From contig NZ_JAUFPN010000059.1 of assembly GCF_030409335.1 (NCBI RefSeq), positions 1 through 64,000 on the forward strand: a stretch of 64,000 nucleotides of DNA, written 5' to 3'. The position numbers were made by a program, and so were the translations under genes. Position 1 is the first letter of the stretch. Every line of letters starts with the position of its first letter. Below the pieces are notes generated by a model that worked only from the letters and a program-made list of their open reading frames with translations, searched no databases and had not been told where the DNA came from. Positions 44,401 through 52,602 of the stretch are shown piece after piece. The DNA comes from Paeniroseomonas aquatica. GTDB lineage: Bacteria > Pseudomonadota > Alphaproteobacteria > Acetobacterales > Acetobacteraceae.

Positions 44401-44449
44401 CTTATAGAAATAGATGAGGGGCTTGGGGAGAATACCTTCTCCCCAACCT
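44396..44449 (-). repeat. Stem-loop repeat family, copy C2
   Basis: On the - strand TTGGGGAGAA-GGTA-TTCTCCCCAA (44446-44423) is followed by GCCCCTCATCTATTTCTATA. It begins at the stop codon of the 3-hydroxyacyl-CoA dehydrogenase gene and forms an inverted pair with C1. Confidence 0.78.
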
Positions 44450-46516
44450 TCACTTGCCTTTGGCGAAGCTCCCGCCCTCGGCAGCGAGCTTCTCGATCAA
44501 CGCACAAGGCTCCATGTTCCGGTCGCCCGTCGCCTCGGCATAATGCGCCAGCTTGTCGCGCACCGCCTTCAGCCCCATCCGGTCCGCCCAGAACATCGGG
44601 CCACCGCGGAAGGCCGGCCAGCCGAAGCCGTTGCAGAAGATCACGTCGATATCGATCGCCCGCGCGGCGACGCCTTCCTCGAGGATGCGCGCCCCCTCGT
44701 TCACCATCGGCAGCAGGAGGCGTTCGAGGATTTCCTGGTCGTCGATCGTGCGGCGCCGCACCTGCATCTTCTCGGCGACGTCGAGGATGATGGCCTCGAC
44801 CTCCGGCGCCGGGATGCGCTTGCGGTTCTCGTCGTAGTTGTACCAGCCCTTGCCGGTCTTCTGCCCGAAGCGCCCCTGCGCGCAGACCGCATCGGCGATC
44901 GGCGCCACGGTGCCGCGCGCCTTGCGCACCGCCATGCCGATATCGAGCCCGGCGAGGTCGCCCGTCGCCAGCGGCCCCATCGCCATGCCGTAGGCTTCCA
45001 TCACCCGGTCGATGTCGGCCGGCAGGCAGCCCTCCAGCAGCAGCTTCTCCACCTGCGGGCCGCGCTTGCCGGTCATCCGGTTGCCGACGAAGCCGTCGCA
45101 ATTGCCGACCAGCACCGGCAGCTTGCCGATCCGCTTGCCGATCTCGGTCGCGGTGGCGATGGCAGGATAGCCGGTCTTGGTCCCCCGCACGTTCTCCAGC
45201 AGCCGCATGACATTGGCCGGGCTGAAGAAATGCATCCCGATGACGAGCTCGGGCCGCGCGGTGGCCGAGGCGATCTCGTCGATGTCGAGCGTCGAGGTAT
45301 TGGAGGCCAGCACCACGCCGGGACGGGCCGCCTTGTCCAGCCGGGCGAAGACTTCCTTCTTCACCGCCATGTTCTCGAACACCGCCTCGATGACGAGGTC
45401 GGCCTGACCGACGGTGCCCTCGAAATCGGTGCTGCCGGTGAGCAGCGACTTGCGCTTGTCGACCTCGGCCTGGGACATGCGGCCGGAGGTGACGCTGCGC
45501 TGCCAGTTCTGCGCGCAGCGCTCGAGGCCCTTCTGCAGCGCCTCCTCCGAGGTCTCGACGATGGTCACGGGCAGGCCGAAATTCGCCGCCGACATGGCGA
45601 TGCCGCCGCCCATGGTGCCGCCGCCGATGACCACCAGCTTGTTCACCGTCAGCGGCTTGGTATCGGCCGGCAGGTCGGTGACGCGCTGCGCCTCGCGCTC
45701 GCCGAAGAAGATGTGCCGCAGCGCCTGGCTCTGCTCGCCGGCGACCAGCCGCTGGAACTGGTCGCGCTCGACCTTCATGCCCTCCTCGAAGGGCAGGGTG
45801 AAGGCGGCCCGCACCGCCTCGACGCAGCCCTTGGGGCTTTCCTGGCCGCGCGCGCGCGCCAGCAGCGGCTTCACCGCGGCATCGAAGGCGGTCGCGTCGT
45901 AGCCGCCGATCTTGTCCTGGCGGTTGCGCGCCAGGGTGAAGGACTTGCCGGCATTGGCCCGCGCCCAGTCGACCGCGGCCTTCTCGAGGTCGCCGGTCAC
46001 CACCGCGTCGACGAAGCCCATCTTCACCGCCTGCTCGGCGGTCACCGGCTCGCCGCCGACGATGATCTTCAGCGCCTCGAGCCCGATCATCCGCGGCAGC
46101 CGCTGGGTGCCGCCGGCGCCGGGCACGAAGCCGCGCTTCACCTCGGGCAGGCCGACCTGGGCGCCGGGGGCGGCGACGCGGGCATGGCAGGCGAGCGCCA
46201 GCTCCAGCCCGCCGCCGAGCGCATTGCCATGGATCGCGGCCACGACCGGCACCGGCGAGGCCTCGATCGCATCGAAGACATCGGTGAGGGACGGCGCGAC
46301 CCGCGGCTTGCCGAATTCGGTCATCTCGGCGCCGGCGCTGAAATTGCGCCCCGAGCCGATGATGACCACGGCCTTGGCCCCGGCGGCCGCCTTGAGCCCG
46401 GCCATCAGCCCGGCCCGCACCTCGGTCCGCAGCGTGTTGACTGGCGCATTGGCGATGCGGACGACATGCACATCCCCGTCCCGGGCATGCTCGACGAATT
46501 GGGGGCCTTGGGCCAT
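44450..46516 (-). CDS. Enoyl-CoA hydratase / 3-hydroxyacyl-CoA dehydrogenase (FadB/FadJ/PimF type)
   Basis: A 688-residue bifunctional beta-oxidation enzyme. The N-terminal crotonase half has SGRNFSAGAEMTEFG and GNALGGGLELALACHARVAA, with PGAGGTQRLPR. The NAD-binding half starts VVIGGGTMGGGIAMSAANFG and contains GMHFFSPANVMRLLE and GNCDGFVGNRM; the C-terminal repeat domain follows. With the PimC/PimD-like genes downstream on the same strand it makes a set for breakdown of dicarboxylic or cyclic acids (as in Rhodopseudomonas pim). ATG 46516 follows a GAGGA site. Confidence 0.93.
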   Translation of the reverse strand: MAQGPQFVEHARDGDVHVVRIANAPVNTLRTEVRAGLMAGLKAAAGAKAVVIIGSGRNFSAGAEMTEFGKPRVAPSLTDVFDAIEASPVPVVAAIHGNALGGGLELALACHARVAAPGAQVGLPEVKRGFVPGAGGTQRLPRMIGLEALKIIVGGEPVTAEQAVKMGFVDAVVTGDLEKAAVDWARANAGKSFTLARNRQDKIGGYDATAFDAAVKPLLARARGQESPKGCVEAVRAAFTLPFEEGMKVERDQFQRLVAGEQSQALRHIFFGEREAQRVTDLPADTKPLTVNKLVVIGGGTMGGGIAMSAANFGLPVTIVETSEEALQKGLERCAQNWQRSVTSGRMSQAEVDKRKSLLTGSTDFEGTVGQADLVIEAVFENMAVKKEVFARLDKAARPGVVLASNTSTLDIDEIASATARPELVIGMHFFSPANVMRLLENVRGTKTGYPAIATATEIGKRIGKLPVLVGNCDGFVGNRMTGKRGPQVEKLLLEGCLPADIDRVMEAYGMAMGPLATGDLAGLDIGMAVRKARGTVAPIADAVCAQGRFGQKTGKGWYNYDENRKRIPAPEVEAIILDVAEKMQVRRRTIDDQEILERLLLPMVNEGARILEEGVAARAIDIDVIFCNGFGWPAFRGGPMFWADRMGLKAVRDKLAHYAEATGDRNMEPCALIEKLAAEGGSFAKGK

Positions 46517-46602
46517 TGGACGGTCCTCGTTTGCTTCATGGTGCGATCGGCGGCGCATCCTGTTGCCGGCCCCGACCGCTGTCAACACGACTAGATAGCT
46601 TG

Positions 46603-47142
46603 CTATCGGCCGATCGCGCCGCCCTGCAGCAGGCCGGTGTAGAGCAGCGCGACCACCCCCATCACCAGATAGGGGCTGGCGCCGCGCCACAAGGCCAGGG
46701 TGCAGACCAGAAGCGTCGCGACCTCCAGCCAGCCGGCGCCATCGGCGCGGATCAGGGTATAGACCCCGGCGAAGATCAACCCGACCGCGATCGGCGCCAG
46801 CCCGCGCTCGATCACCCGCCGCAGCGGGCTGTCGCCGCGCCGCCGCCACCAATGCCCGACCAGCAGCAGCAGGCAGGAGGAGGGGACATAGAGCCCGAGC
46901 GCCGCCGCCAGCGCGCCCCAGAACCCCGCCGCCTCCCAGCCGATCAGCGCCGCGATCAGCGACCCCGGCCCCGGCGCCGCGCGGGAGATGGCGAAGAGGT
47001 CGACGAACTGCGCCGCGGTCAGCCAGCCATGCACCTCGACGCCCTGGCGCTGCATCTCGGCGAAGACCGAGGGCCCGCCGCCGAGCGAGACCAGCGACAG
47101 CGGCGCGAAGACCGCCAGCAGCGCTAGGATGCGGTCAGGCAC
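46603..47142 (-). CDS. chrA: Chromate transporter, short-chain (single CHR domain), second half
   Basis: A 179-residue membrane protein with FAPLSLVSLGGGPSVFAEMQR near the start and AAPGPGSLIAALIGW after, the CHR-domain signature, and about five to six hydrophobic segments. It starts at GTG 47142, overlapping the partner by 8 bp. Paired short CHR proteins work together as one ChrA-like exporter of chromate, though many members transport other anions. It is probably dependent on its partner. Confidence 0.88.
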   Translation of the reverse strand: MPDRILALLAVFAPLSLVSLGGGPSVFAEMQRQGVEVHGWLTAAQFVDLFAISRAAPGPGSLIAALIGWEAAGFWGALAAALGLYVPSSCLLLLVGHWWRRRGDSPLRRVIERGLAPIAVGLIFAGVYTLIRADGAGWLEVATLLVCTLALWRGASPYLVMGVVALLYTGLLQGGAIGR

Positions 47143-47704
47143 GCCGCGTCTCCCGCCACCAGGCGAGGCCGATGCTGGCCGGCGCCGCCACCAGCACCAC
47201 CGGGATCATCGGCAGCCGCAGCAGCCCTATCGCGGCGAAGGTCCCGGCCGCCACCGCCCAGGGGCCGAGTCCCCGCAGGTGCCGCGCCGTCCGCAGCCCG
47301 GTATAGGCCGAGTTGGCCAGCCCCGCCGCGGCGACGCCCCCCAGCACCACCCCCATGCCGGCGAAGCCCACCCCCCAGCCATAGAGCAGGGCCAGCCCGA
47401 GGATGAAGAGGAAGGGCGGCCCCAGCATGCCGAGGAAGGCCGCGGCCGCTCCGGGTACGCCCCGCAGCTGCTGCCCGATATAGAGCGCCAGGTTCACGCT
47501 GTTCGCCCCCGGCAGCACCTGGCCCAGGGCGACGCCGGCGAGGAAGCCCTCCTCGCTCAGCCAGCGTCGCTTCTCGACGACCTCCCGGTGCATCCACCCC
47601 GCCAGCCCGCCGCCGAAGCTGGCCATGCCGAGGCTGGTGAAGACCCGCAGGATCTCGCCCAGCCCCGCCTGCGGTGCGGCCGGGGGGAGGGGTGTCTCGG
47701 GCAT
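47135..47704 (-). CDS. chrA: Chromate transporter, short-chain (single CHR domain), first half
   Basis: A 189-residue CHR-domain protein from ATG 47704: FTSLGMASFGGGLAGWMHREV, then VALGQVLPGANSVNLALYIG, the expected P-G-N motif. Together with the next gene it makes the two-domain equivalent of long ChrA. A short hydrophilic N-terminus (PETPLPPAAPQAG) precedes the membrane part. No ChrB regulator is adjacent. Confidence 0.88.
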   Translation of the reverse strand: MPETPLPPAAPQAGLGEILRVFTSLGMASFGGGLAGWMHREVVEKRRWLSEEGFLAGVALGQVLPGANSVNLALYIGQQLRGVPGAAAAFLGMLGPPFLFILGLALLYGWGVGFAGMGVVLGGVAAAGLANSAYTGLRTARHLRGLGPWAVAAGTFAAIGLLRLPMIPVVLVAAPASIGLAWWRETRRA

Positions 47705-47874
47705 CGAATCCCCTGGGTTAGGCAAGGCACCGATGCTCCGGCAATCCGCCCGGCGTGTCGAGGCCATGGCCTTGCTTCCGCCACCCCATCGCCATGCCGC
47801 CACCGCATCGCCGTTGCCTGATGCGACCTTCCCCGCCCCCGCGCGTTACGGCGGCGGATCGGAGACAACTCGGC

Positions 47875-48288
47875 ATGACCTCGAAGTTCTGGCTGGCCGC
47901 CGTGGCCGTCCTTCCGCTGGGCGGCTGCGTGGTGGTGGAGCCGCAGCCGTACTATGCCGCGCCGGCTTCCAGTACCGCGACGGGTGCCATCGGCGGCGCG
48001 GCGGCGGGCGGCCTGCTCGGTGCGGTCATCGGCCGCGGGCCGGGCGCGGTGATCGGCGGCGCCGCGGCGGGGGCCCTGGTGGGCGGCGTGCTCGGCAATT
48101 CCGCCGATCAGCGCAATGCGGCGGCGGCGCAGGGCTACTACGCCCAGCCGCAATACCAGCCGTCCCAGTACCCGCCGCAATACCAGCAGCCGGACTACCA
48201 GCCGCAGTACCAGCAGCCCTACGAGCAGCCGCAGTCCTACGAACCCTACCCCGACAGGCCCTATGCGGAGCCGCAGCCGCGCTGGTAG
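47875..48288 (+). CDS. Glycine-zipper lipoprotein with Tyr/Pro/Gln-rich tail
   Basis: The 137-residue product starts with a lipoprotein signal (KFWLAAVAVLPLGGC, lipobox LGGC), so it should be lipidated at C18. Residues about 36-75 form a glycine-zipper (GAIGGAAAGGLLGAVIG, then GAVIGGAAAGALVGGVLG), which usually inserts in or spans the envelope. The C-terminal 55 residues are repeats of the YQP/YQQP type. Proteins of this layout are outer-membrane or stress proteins of unknown role. ATG 47875 is the natural start for the lipobox; no strong binding site was seen. Confidence 0.82.
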   Translation: MTSKFWLAAVAVLPLGGCVVVEPQPYYAAPASSTATGAIGGAAAGGLLGAVIGRGPGAVIGGAAAGALVGGVLGNSADQRNAAAAQGYYAQPQYQPSQYPPQYQQPDYQPQYQQPYEQPQSYEPYPDRPYAEPQPRW

Positions 48289-48348
48289 CCACCCTTGGCG
48301 GATGCGGCCCGGCGCCGCATCATCCCCGGCAAAACCGGGGGAACGCCA

Positions 48349-49323
48349 ATGCTGCACCGTCGCCACCTGCTGGCCGCCGCCGCGGTCCCGAGCCTCGCCC
48401 GTCCCGCCCTGGCGCAGCCGGCGGAATGGCCCTCCCGCCCGATCCGCCTGCTGGTACCCTATCCCCCCGGCGGGCCGAACGACATCATCGCCCGGCTCTA
48501 TGCCCAGCCGATGTCGGCCATGCTGAAGCAGCCGGTGGTGATCGAGAACCGCAGCGGCGCCGGCGGCACCATCGGCGTCGATGCCGCGGCCAAGGCGGCG
48601 CCCGACGGCCATACCCTGGTCGTCACCAGCAGCGGCCCGCTGGTCATCCTGCCGCATGTCAGCGCCAACATGCCCTACCGGGTGCCGCAGGACTTCACCC
48701 CGCTCAGCATCCTGACGCTGGTGCCGGAAGCCCTGGTGGCGACGCCCTCGCTCGGGGTGAAGGACATGGCCGGGCTGCTGGAGTATGGCCGCCGCAACCC
48801 GGGCAAGCTGAATATCGGCACCGCCGGCTCGGCCGGCATCTCCCACCTGGCGGCCGAGCTGTTCCGCAGCCAGACCGGGCTCGACGTGACGGTGGTGCCC
48901 TATCGCGGCGCGGCGCCGGCGGTGGTCGACCTGCTCGGCGGCTCGATCCAGCTGCTCTTCGCCGACCTGCCCGTCATCATGCCGCATATCCGCAGCGGGG
49001 CGCTGGTGGCCGTCGCCCTGGCCAGCAGGCGCCGCCACCCGGCGACGCCCGACCTGCCCATAACCGCCGAGCTCGGCTACCCCGAATTGCTGGCCGACAA
49101 TTGGTACAGCATCCTCGGCCCCGCCGGGCTGCCGGCGCCGATCCGCGACCGGCTCTCGGCCGTGCTGAAGGCCGCCAGCGAGACGCCCGAGGTCCGCGAC
49201 AGCCTGGCGGGGCAGGGCGCCGCCGCCAACTGGACCAGCCCGGCCGAGTTCGCCGAGACCATCGCCCGCGAATCCGCCGTCTGGAAGCGCATCGCCGAGG
49301 CGGCGAACATCCGCACCGACTGA
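48349..49323 (+). CDS. Tripartite tricarboxylate transporter substrate-binding protein (Bug family), copy 3
   Basis: A 324-residue periplasmic receptor with signal LHRRHLLAAAAVPSLARPA, then YPPGGPNDIIARLYAQPM, VVIENRSGAGGTIGVDAAAK and VVPYRGAAPAVVDLLGG. It is more distant from the tandem pair at 34-36 kb. ATG 48349 follows GGGGGAACG. No permease genes are close; the convergent neighbour is a BenE-type transporter 7 bp away. Confidence 0.92.
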   Translation: MLHRRHLLAAAAVPSLARPALAQPAEWPSRPIRLLVPYPPGGPNDIIARLYAQPMSAMLKQPVVIENRSGAGGTIGVDAAAKAAPDGHTLVVTSSGPLVILPHVSANMPYRVPQDFTPLSILTLVPEALVATPSLGVKDMAGLLEYGRRNPGKLNIGTAGSAGISHLAAELFRSQTGLDVTVVPYRGAAPAVVDLLGGSIQLLFADLPVIMPHIRSGALVAVALASRRRHPATPDLPITAELGYPELLADNWYSILGPAGLPAPIRDRLSAVLKAASETPEVRDSLAGQGAAANWTSPAEFAETIARESAVWKRIAEAANIRTD

Positions 49324-49330
49324 GCCGGCC

Positions 49331-50500
49331 CTACCCCCGGCGGCGATGCAGCAGCAGCATCGCCCCGCCCGCCAGCAGCCCCCAGAAGGCGCCGCTGACC
49401 CCGGCCACCGACAGGCCCGAGGCGGTGACCACGAAGGTGATCACCGCCGCCTCCCGCTGCGCCGGCACCGCCAGCGCCCCGTGCAGCGCGCCGGAGAAGG
49501 CGCCGAGCAGCGCCAGCCCGGCGACCGCCTGGATCAGCACCGGCGGCGCCGCGCCGACGAAGGCGACCGCCGCCCCGGCCAGCAGCCCGAAGCCGACATA
49601 CACGAGCCCGGCCACCACCGCCGCCCACCAGCGCCGCGCCGGGTCCGGCTGCGCCTCGGGGCTGGCGCAGAGCGCGGCGGTGATGGCCGCGAGGTTCACC
49701 GCATGGCCGCCGAGCGGGGCGCCGAGCAGGCTGAACAGGCCGGTGACGGTGAACAGCGGCCCCGGCGCCGGCCGGTAGCCGTTCACCGCCAGCACCGCCA
49801 TGCCCGGGATGTTCTGCGAGGCCATGGTGACGATGAACAGCGGCAGCGCCAGGCCGACCGCGGCCGGCCAGGTGAAGGCCGGCGTCACCCAGACGGGCAC
49901 CGGGCCCGCCGCCGCCAGGATGCCCTCGGGCAGCGCGACGGTCGCGGCGATCAGCCCGCCCGCCACCAGCACCGCCGCCGGCACCGCCAGCAGCCGGTTC
50001 ACCCGCCCGACCAGCGCCCAGGCCAGCACGATGGCGAGCCCCATCGCCGGCGCCTCCGCCACCGCCCGCATCGGCGCGAGACAGAGGCCGAGCAGCACCC
50101 CGGCCAGCATGGCATTGGCCAGCGGCGCCGGGATGGCGGCGACCGCCCGGCCCAGCGGCCGCCACAGCCCCGCCGCCACCAGCAGCGTGGCGGACATCAG
50201 GAAGGCGCCGACCGCGACCGGGAAGCCGCCCTCCGGCATGGCCGAGGCCGCCAGCAGCGCCGCCCCCGGCGTCGACCAGGCGACGCTGATCGGCATCCGC
50301 CGCCAGGCGCTGAGGATGATGCCGCAGAGCCCCATCGCGATCGACAGCGCCATCAGGCCGGAGGCTGCCTGCGCCGCATCCGCCCCCATGGCGCGCAGCC
50401 CCTGCAGCACCACGGCGAAGGAGGAGGCGAAGCCGACGAAGCCCGCCAGCAGCCCGGCCGCCAGCGCCGGCCAGGAGAGGCCGGAGCGCAGCCCGCTCAA
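49331..50500 (-). CDS. BenE-family transporter (benzoate/purine-type secondary transporter)
   Basis: A 389-residue membrane protein with about eleven or twelve hydrophobic segments. BenE phrases are WPALAAGLLAGFVGFASSFA, ISVAWSTPGAALLA, VTMASQNIPGMAVLAVNGY and GLFSLLGAPLGGHAVNLAA. The family imports benzoate and perhaps other aromatic acids. The start is TTG 50500, which overlaps the upstream stop as TTGA; the resulting length equals the family norm. It is co-transcribed with the enolase-superfamily gene, suggesting uptake of that enzyme's substrate. Confidence 0.88.
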   Translation of the reverse strand: MSGLRSGLSWPALAAGLLAGFVGFASSFAVVLQGLRAMGADAAQAASGLMALSIAMGLCGIILSAWRRMPISVAWSTPGAALLAASAMPEGGFPVAVGAFLMSATLLVAAGLWRPLGRAVAAIPAPLANAMLAGVLLGLCLAPMRAVAEAPAMGLAIVLAWALVGRVNRLLAVPAAVLVAGGLIAATVALPEGILAAAGPVPVWVTPAFTWPAAVGLALPLFIVTMASQNIPGMAVLAVNGYRPAPGPLFTVTGLFSLLGAPLGGHAVNLAAITAALCASPEAQPDPARRWWAAVVAGLVYVGFGLLAGAAVAFVGAAPPVLIQAVAGLALLGAFSGALHGALAVPAQREAAVITFVVTASGLSVAGVSGAFWGLLAGGAMLLLHRRRG

Positions 50501-51573
50501 GCCAGGGCCACCGGGTCCAGTTCCATGCCCAGGCCCGGCCCATCGGGCACCGCGACGAAGCCCTGGCGCGGGATCAGCCCGGGGTAGGGCGGCGTCGCCA
50601 GGTCGGCGAAATAGACCTCGAGCGGCTCCTCCACCGGCGCCGCGGCCAGCAGGTGCAGGCTGGCCAGCAGCCCGGGGCCGAAATAGGGGCAATGCGGCAC
50701 CACCGCGACGCCGTGCCGCTTCGCCAGCGCCTGCACCGCCAGGACGCCGCTGATGCCGATCTTGGTCACGCTCGGCTGCACCACGTCGACCGCGCCGGCC
50801 GCCATCATGGCGCCGAGGCTCGCCGGCTCGCCCAGGCACTCGCCGGCGGCGATGCCGACGCCGCCCGCCGCCCGCACCGCGGCGATGGCGGCGAAATCCT
50901 CCGGCGGCCAGACCGGCTCCTCGACCCAGCGGACGTTCATGCCGGCGACGGCGCGGCAGAATTCCACGGCCTGCTCCGCCGTGTCCCAGGCGCAGTTGAT
51001 GTCGAGCATCAGCGGGATCTCGGCCGGCGCCGCCTCCCGCGCCGCGCGGATGCAGGCGAGGTCGACCTCGTGCAGCTTGATCCGGCCATAGCCGCGCGCC
51101 ACCGCGGTGGCGACGGCGCGGCCGACCAGCTCCGGATCGCCGTAGCGCAGCAGGCTGGCATAGGCCGGCACCCGGTCCCGGTTCCCCCGGCCGATCAGCG
51201 CATGCAGCGGCGCCCCCGCCGCCTGGGCCGCGATGTCCCAGAGCGCGATGTCGAGGCCGGCCAGCGCGAAGCTCATCGGCCCGTTGCGGCCGAAATTGTG
51301 GAAGCGCCGCTGCAGCCGCAGCATCAGCCCGGCGATGTCCGCCGGGTCCTCGCCGAGGCAGGCCGGGGCCAGCAGCCCGACCAGCGCCTCCTGCGTGGTG
51401 CCGACGAGGGAGAAGCCGAAGCCCTCGCCCCAGCCGGTGAGGCCGGCATCGGTCTCGACCCGGACCAGCAGCGTGTCCATGGCCCGGAGGTGCAGGTTGC
51501 CGCCCCGCCCGGCCGGATTGCCGTAGCTGAAGGGCGTGCTGAGTATCCGGCCGGTGACGGCGGTGATGCGCAT
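50497..51573 (-). CDS. Mandelate racemase / muconate lactonizing enzyme family protein
   Basis: A 358-residue enolase-superfamily protein with an N-terminal capping domain and a TIM barrel. Metal ligands are visible at D191 (LDINCAWD), E218/E219 (WVEEP) and E245 (AAGECLGEP). The first acid/base motif reads K166-x-H168 (IKLHE) where many members have K-x-K. H in VVPHCPYFGPG may supply the other side. Reaction (racemase, dehydratase or cycloisomerase) is not predictable. It precedes a BenE-type transporter, pointing to acid-sugar or aromatic-acid use. Confidence 0.88.
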   Translation of the reverse strand: MRITAVTGRILSTPFSYGNPAGRGGNLHLRAMDTLLVRVETDAGLTGWGEGFGFSLVGTTQEALVGLLAPACLGEDPADIAGLMLRLQRRFHNFGRNGPMSFALAGLDIALWDIAAQAAGAPLHALIGRGNRDRVPAYASLLRYGDPELVGRAVATAVARGYGRIKLHEVDLACIRAAREAAPAEIPLMLDINCAWDTAEQAVEFCRAVAGMNVRWVEEPVWPPEDFAAIAAVRAAGGVGIAAGECLGEPASLGAMMAAGAVDVVQPSVTKIGISGVLAVQALAKRHGVAVVPHCPYFGPGLLASLHLLAAAPVEEPLEVYFADLATPPYPGLIPRQGFVAVPDGPGLGMELDPVALA

Positions 51574-51593
51574 GGATGGTATCCCCTGGACCC

Positions 51594-51633
51594 GGCCGCG
51601 GATCCCGCGGCCCCGGCCGCGGGATCCGCGGCC
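51594..51633. repeat. Perfect 19-bp inverted repeat in the leader of the enolase-superfamily gene
   Basis: GGCCGCGGATCCCGCGGCC (51594-51612) and its exact reverse complement (51615-51633) are separated by CC. It starts 20 bp upstream of the ATG at 51573. It could end the UPF0280 transcript, block the leader, or be an operator. No T-tract follows. Confidence 0.7.
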
Positions 51634-51643
51634 CGGCGCGACC

Positions 51644-51683
51644 CTAGAGCAAACTCCGATCTGATGGACGCATCAGACCGGAG
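51644..51683. repeat. Hairpin repeat starting CTAGAGC (extragenic palindrome)
   Basis: CTCCG-A-TCTGATG and CATCAGA-C-CGGAG (51654-51683) form a 12-bp stem with one A-C mismatch and loop GACG, preceded by CTAGAGCAAA. It looks like an interspersed palindrome of alphaproteobacteria. It lies beside a second CTAGAGC element. Confidence 0.6.
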
Positions 51684-51707
51684 ATATTCGCTCGCCAGAA
51701 CAACAAG

Positions 51708-51751
51708 CTAGAGCGGGCTCCGTGAGCCAGTGCGAACGGAAACCGCTCTAG
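51708..51751. repeat. 44-bp element bounded by CTAGAGCGG / CCGCTCTAG
   Basis: The ends are exact 9-bp inverted repeats, and the interior can form a second stem (GGCTC-CGT-GAGCC). It ends 5 bp from the UPF0280 stop (51757). Together with 51644-51683 it makes an intergenic palindrome pair; similar CTAGAGC elements are widespread in related genomes as I recall. Confidence 0.65.
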
Positions 51752-51756
51752 CCGCC

Positions 51757-52602
51757 CTACCGCCAGTCGCCCAGGCTGCCGCCCACCAGGCGCACCGCGT
51801 CGCCGACCACCAGCGCCGCGCCCTGGATCAGCCCGGCCGCGAGCAGCGCCTCGGCCCGCGCCTCGCCGGCATCGAGTGCCTCGGCCGCCACCGCCGCCGG
51901 CAGCGGCCCGACCGCGACGGTCACCTCCCGGTCGCCGAGGTCGCTGTCGGGGTCCAGCAGCTGCGCCGGCATCCGGCGGATGCTCGGATGCGCGGCATCC
52001 ACCGCATTGGCGATCACCGTCGCCGCGGCATCGGCCCGGGCGGCGCCGGCGGCCAGCACCGTCACCGCATCGGCGATGCCGCAGGAGAAGCTTCGCCCCG
52101 GCCAGCCGCTGGTGGCGATGCCCTGCACCCCGTCGCCGGCCCTGAGCCGGATCAGCGCCTCCGGCATGGCCACCGCCAGCCGCTGCACCACGCCGACCCG
52201 CAGCGTGGCGCCCGGCGCCAGGTACACCGCGATGTCGCCGCCGTTGTTCACATGCGCCGCGGTCAGCCCGCGCAGGCCGGCGACGGCGGCCAGCACCTCC
52301 TCGGCGACCGCCCCGGCGACCGCCGCCATCGGGGTGATGAAGCCGGCGCGGAAGGGCCAGACCGCATCCGCCATGCGCCGCGCCACCGCGCCGCGCAGCG
52401 CCGGCCGGTCGACGCCGAGCGGCTGGCGCAGCAGCGGCAGCTCGGCCACCAGCCCGGCCAGCAGCCCGTCGAAGCGCGCGCTCGCCCGCCGGGCCGCCTC
52501 GGCGATCCCGGCCCGGGTGCCTTCCAGCCCGATCACCAGGTCGATCGGCCCTTCCTGCAGGTGCAGCCGGCCGTCCGGCAGCAAGGCTAGGGCAGCGGCC
52601 AT
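51757..52602 (-). CDS. UPF0280 family protein with ApbE-like motifs
   Basis: A 281-residue protein of the uncharacterised UPF0280 family. It keeps three short motifs known from ApbE flavin transferases: HVNNGGDIAVYL (residues 117-128, compare N-x-GG-D/E), GIATSG (161-166) and ADAAAT (190-195, compare the Mg-binding ADAxxT). There is no lipoprotein signal, unlike most ApbE. The start overlaps the preceding Fe-S protein gene by 16 bp, so the two are translationally coupled. It ends the cluster of nicotinate-type genes. A flavinylation role is inference. Confidence 0.85.
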   Translation of the reverse strand: MAAALALLPDGRLHLQEGPIDLVIGLEGTRAGIAEAARRASARFDGLLAGLVAELPLLRQPLGVDRPALRGAVARRMADAVWPFRAGFITPMAAVAGAVAEEVLAAVAGLRGLTAAHVNNGGDIAVYLAPGATLRVGVVQRLAVAMPEALIRLRAGDGVQGIATSGWPGRSFSCGIADAVTVLAAGAARADAAATVIANAVDAAHPSIRRMPAQLLDPDSDLGDREVTVAVGPLPAAVAAEALDAGEARAEALLAAGLIQGAALVVGDAVRLVGGSLGDWR

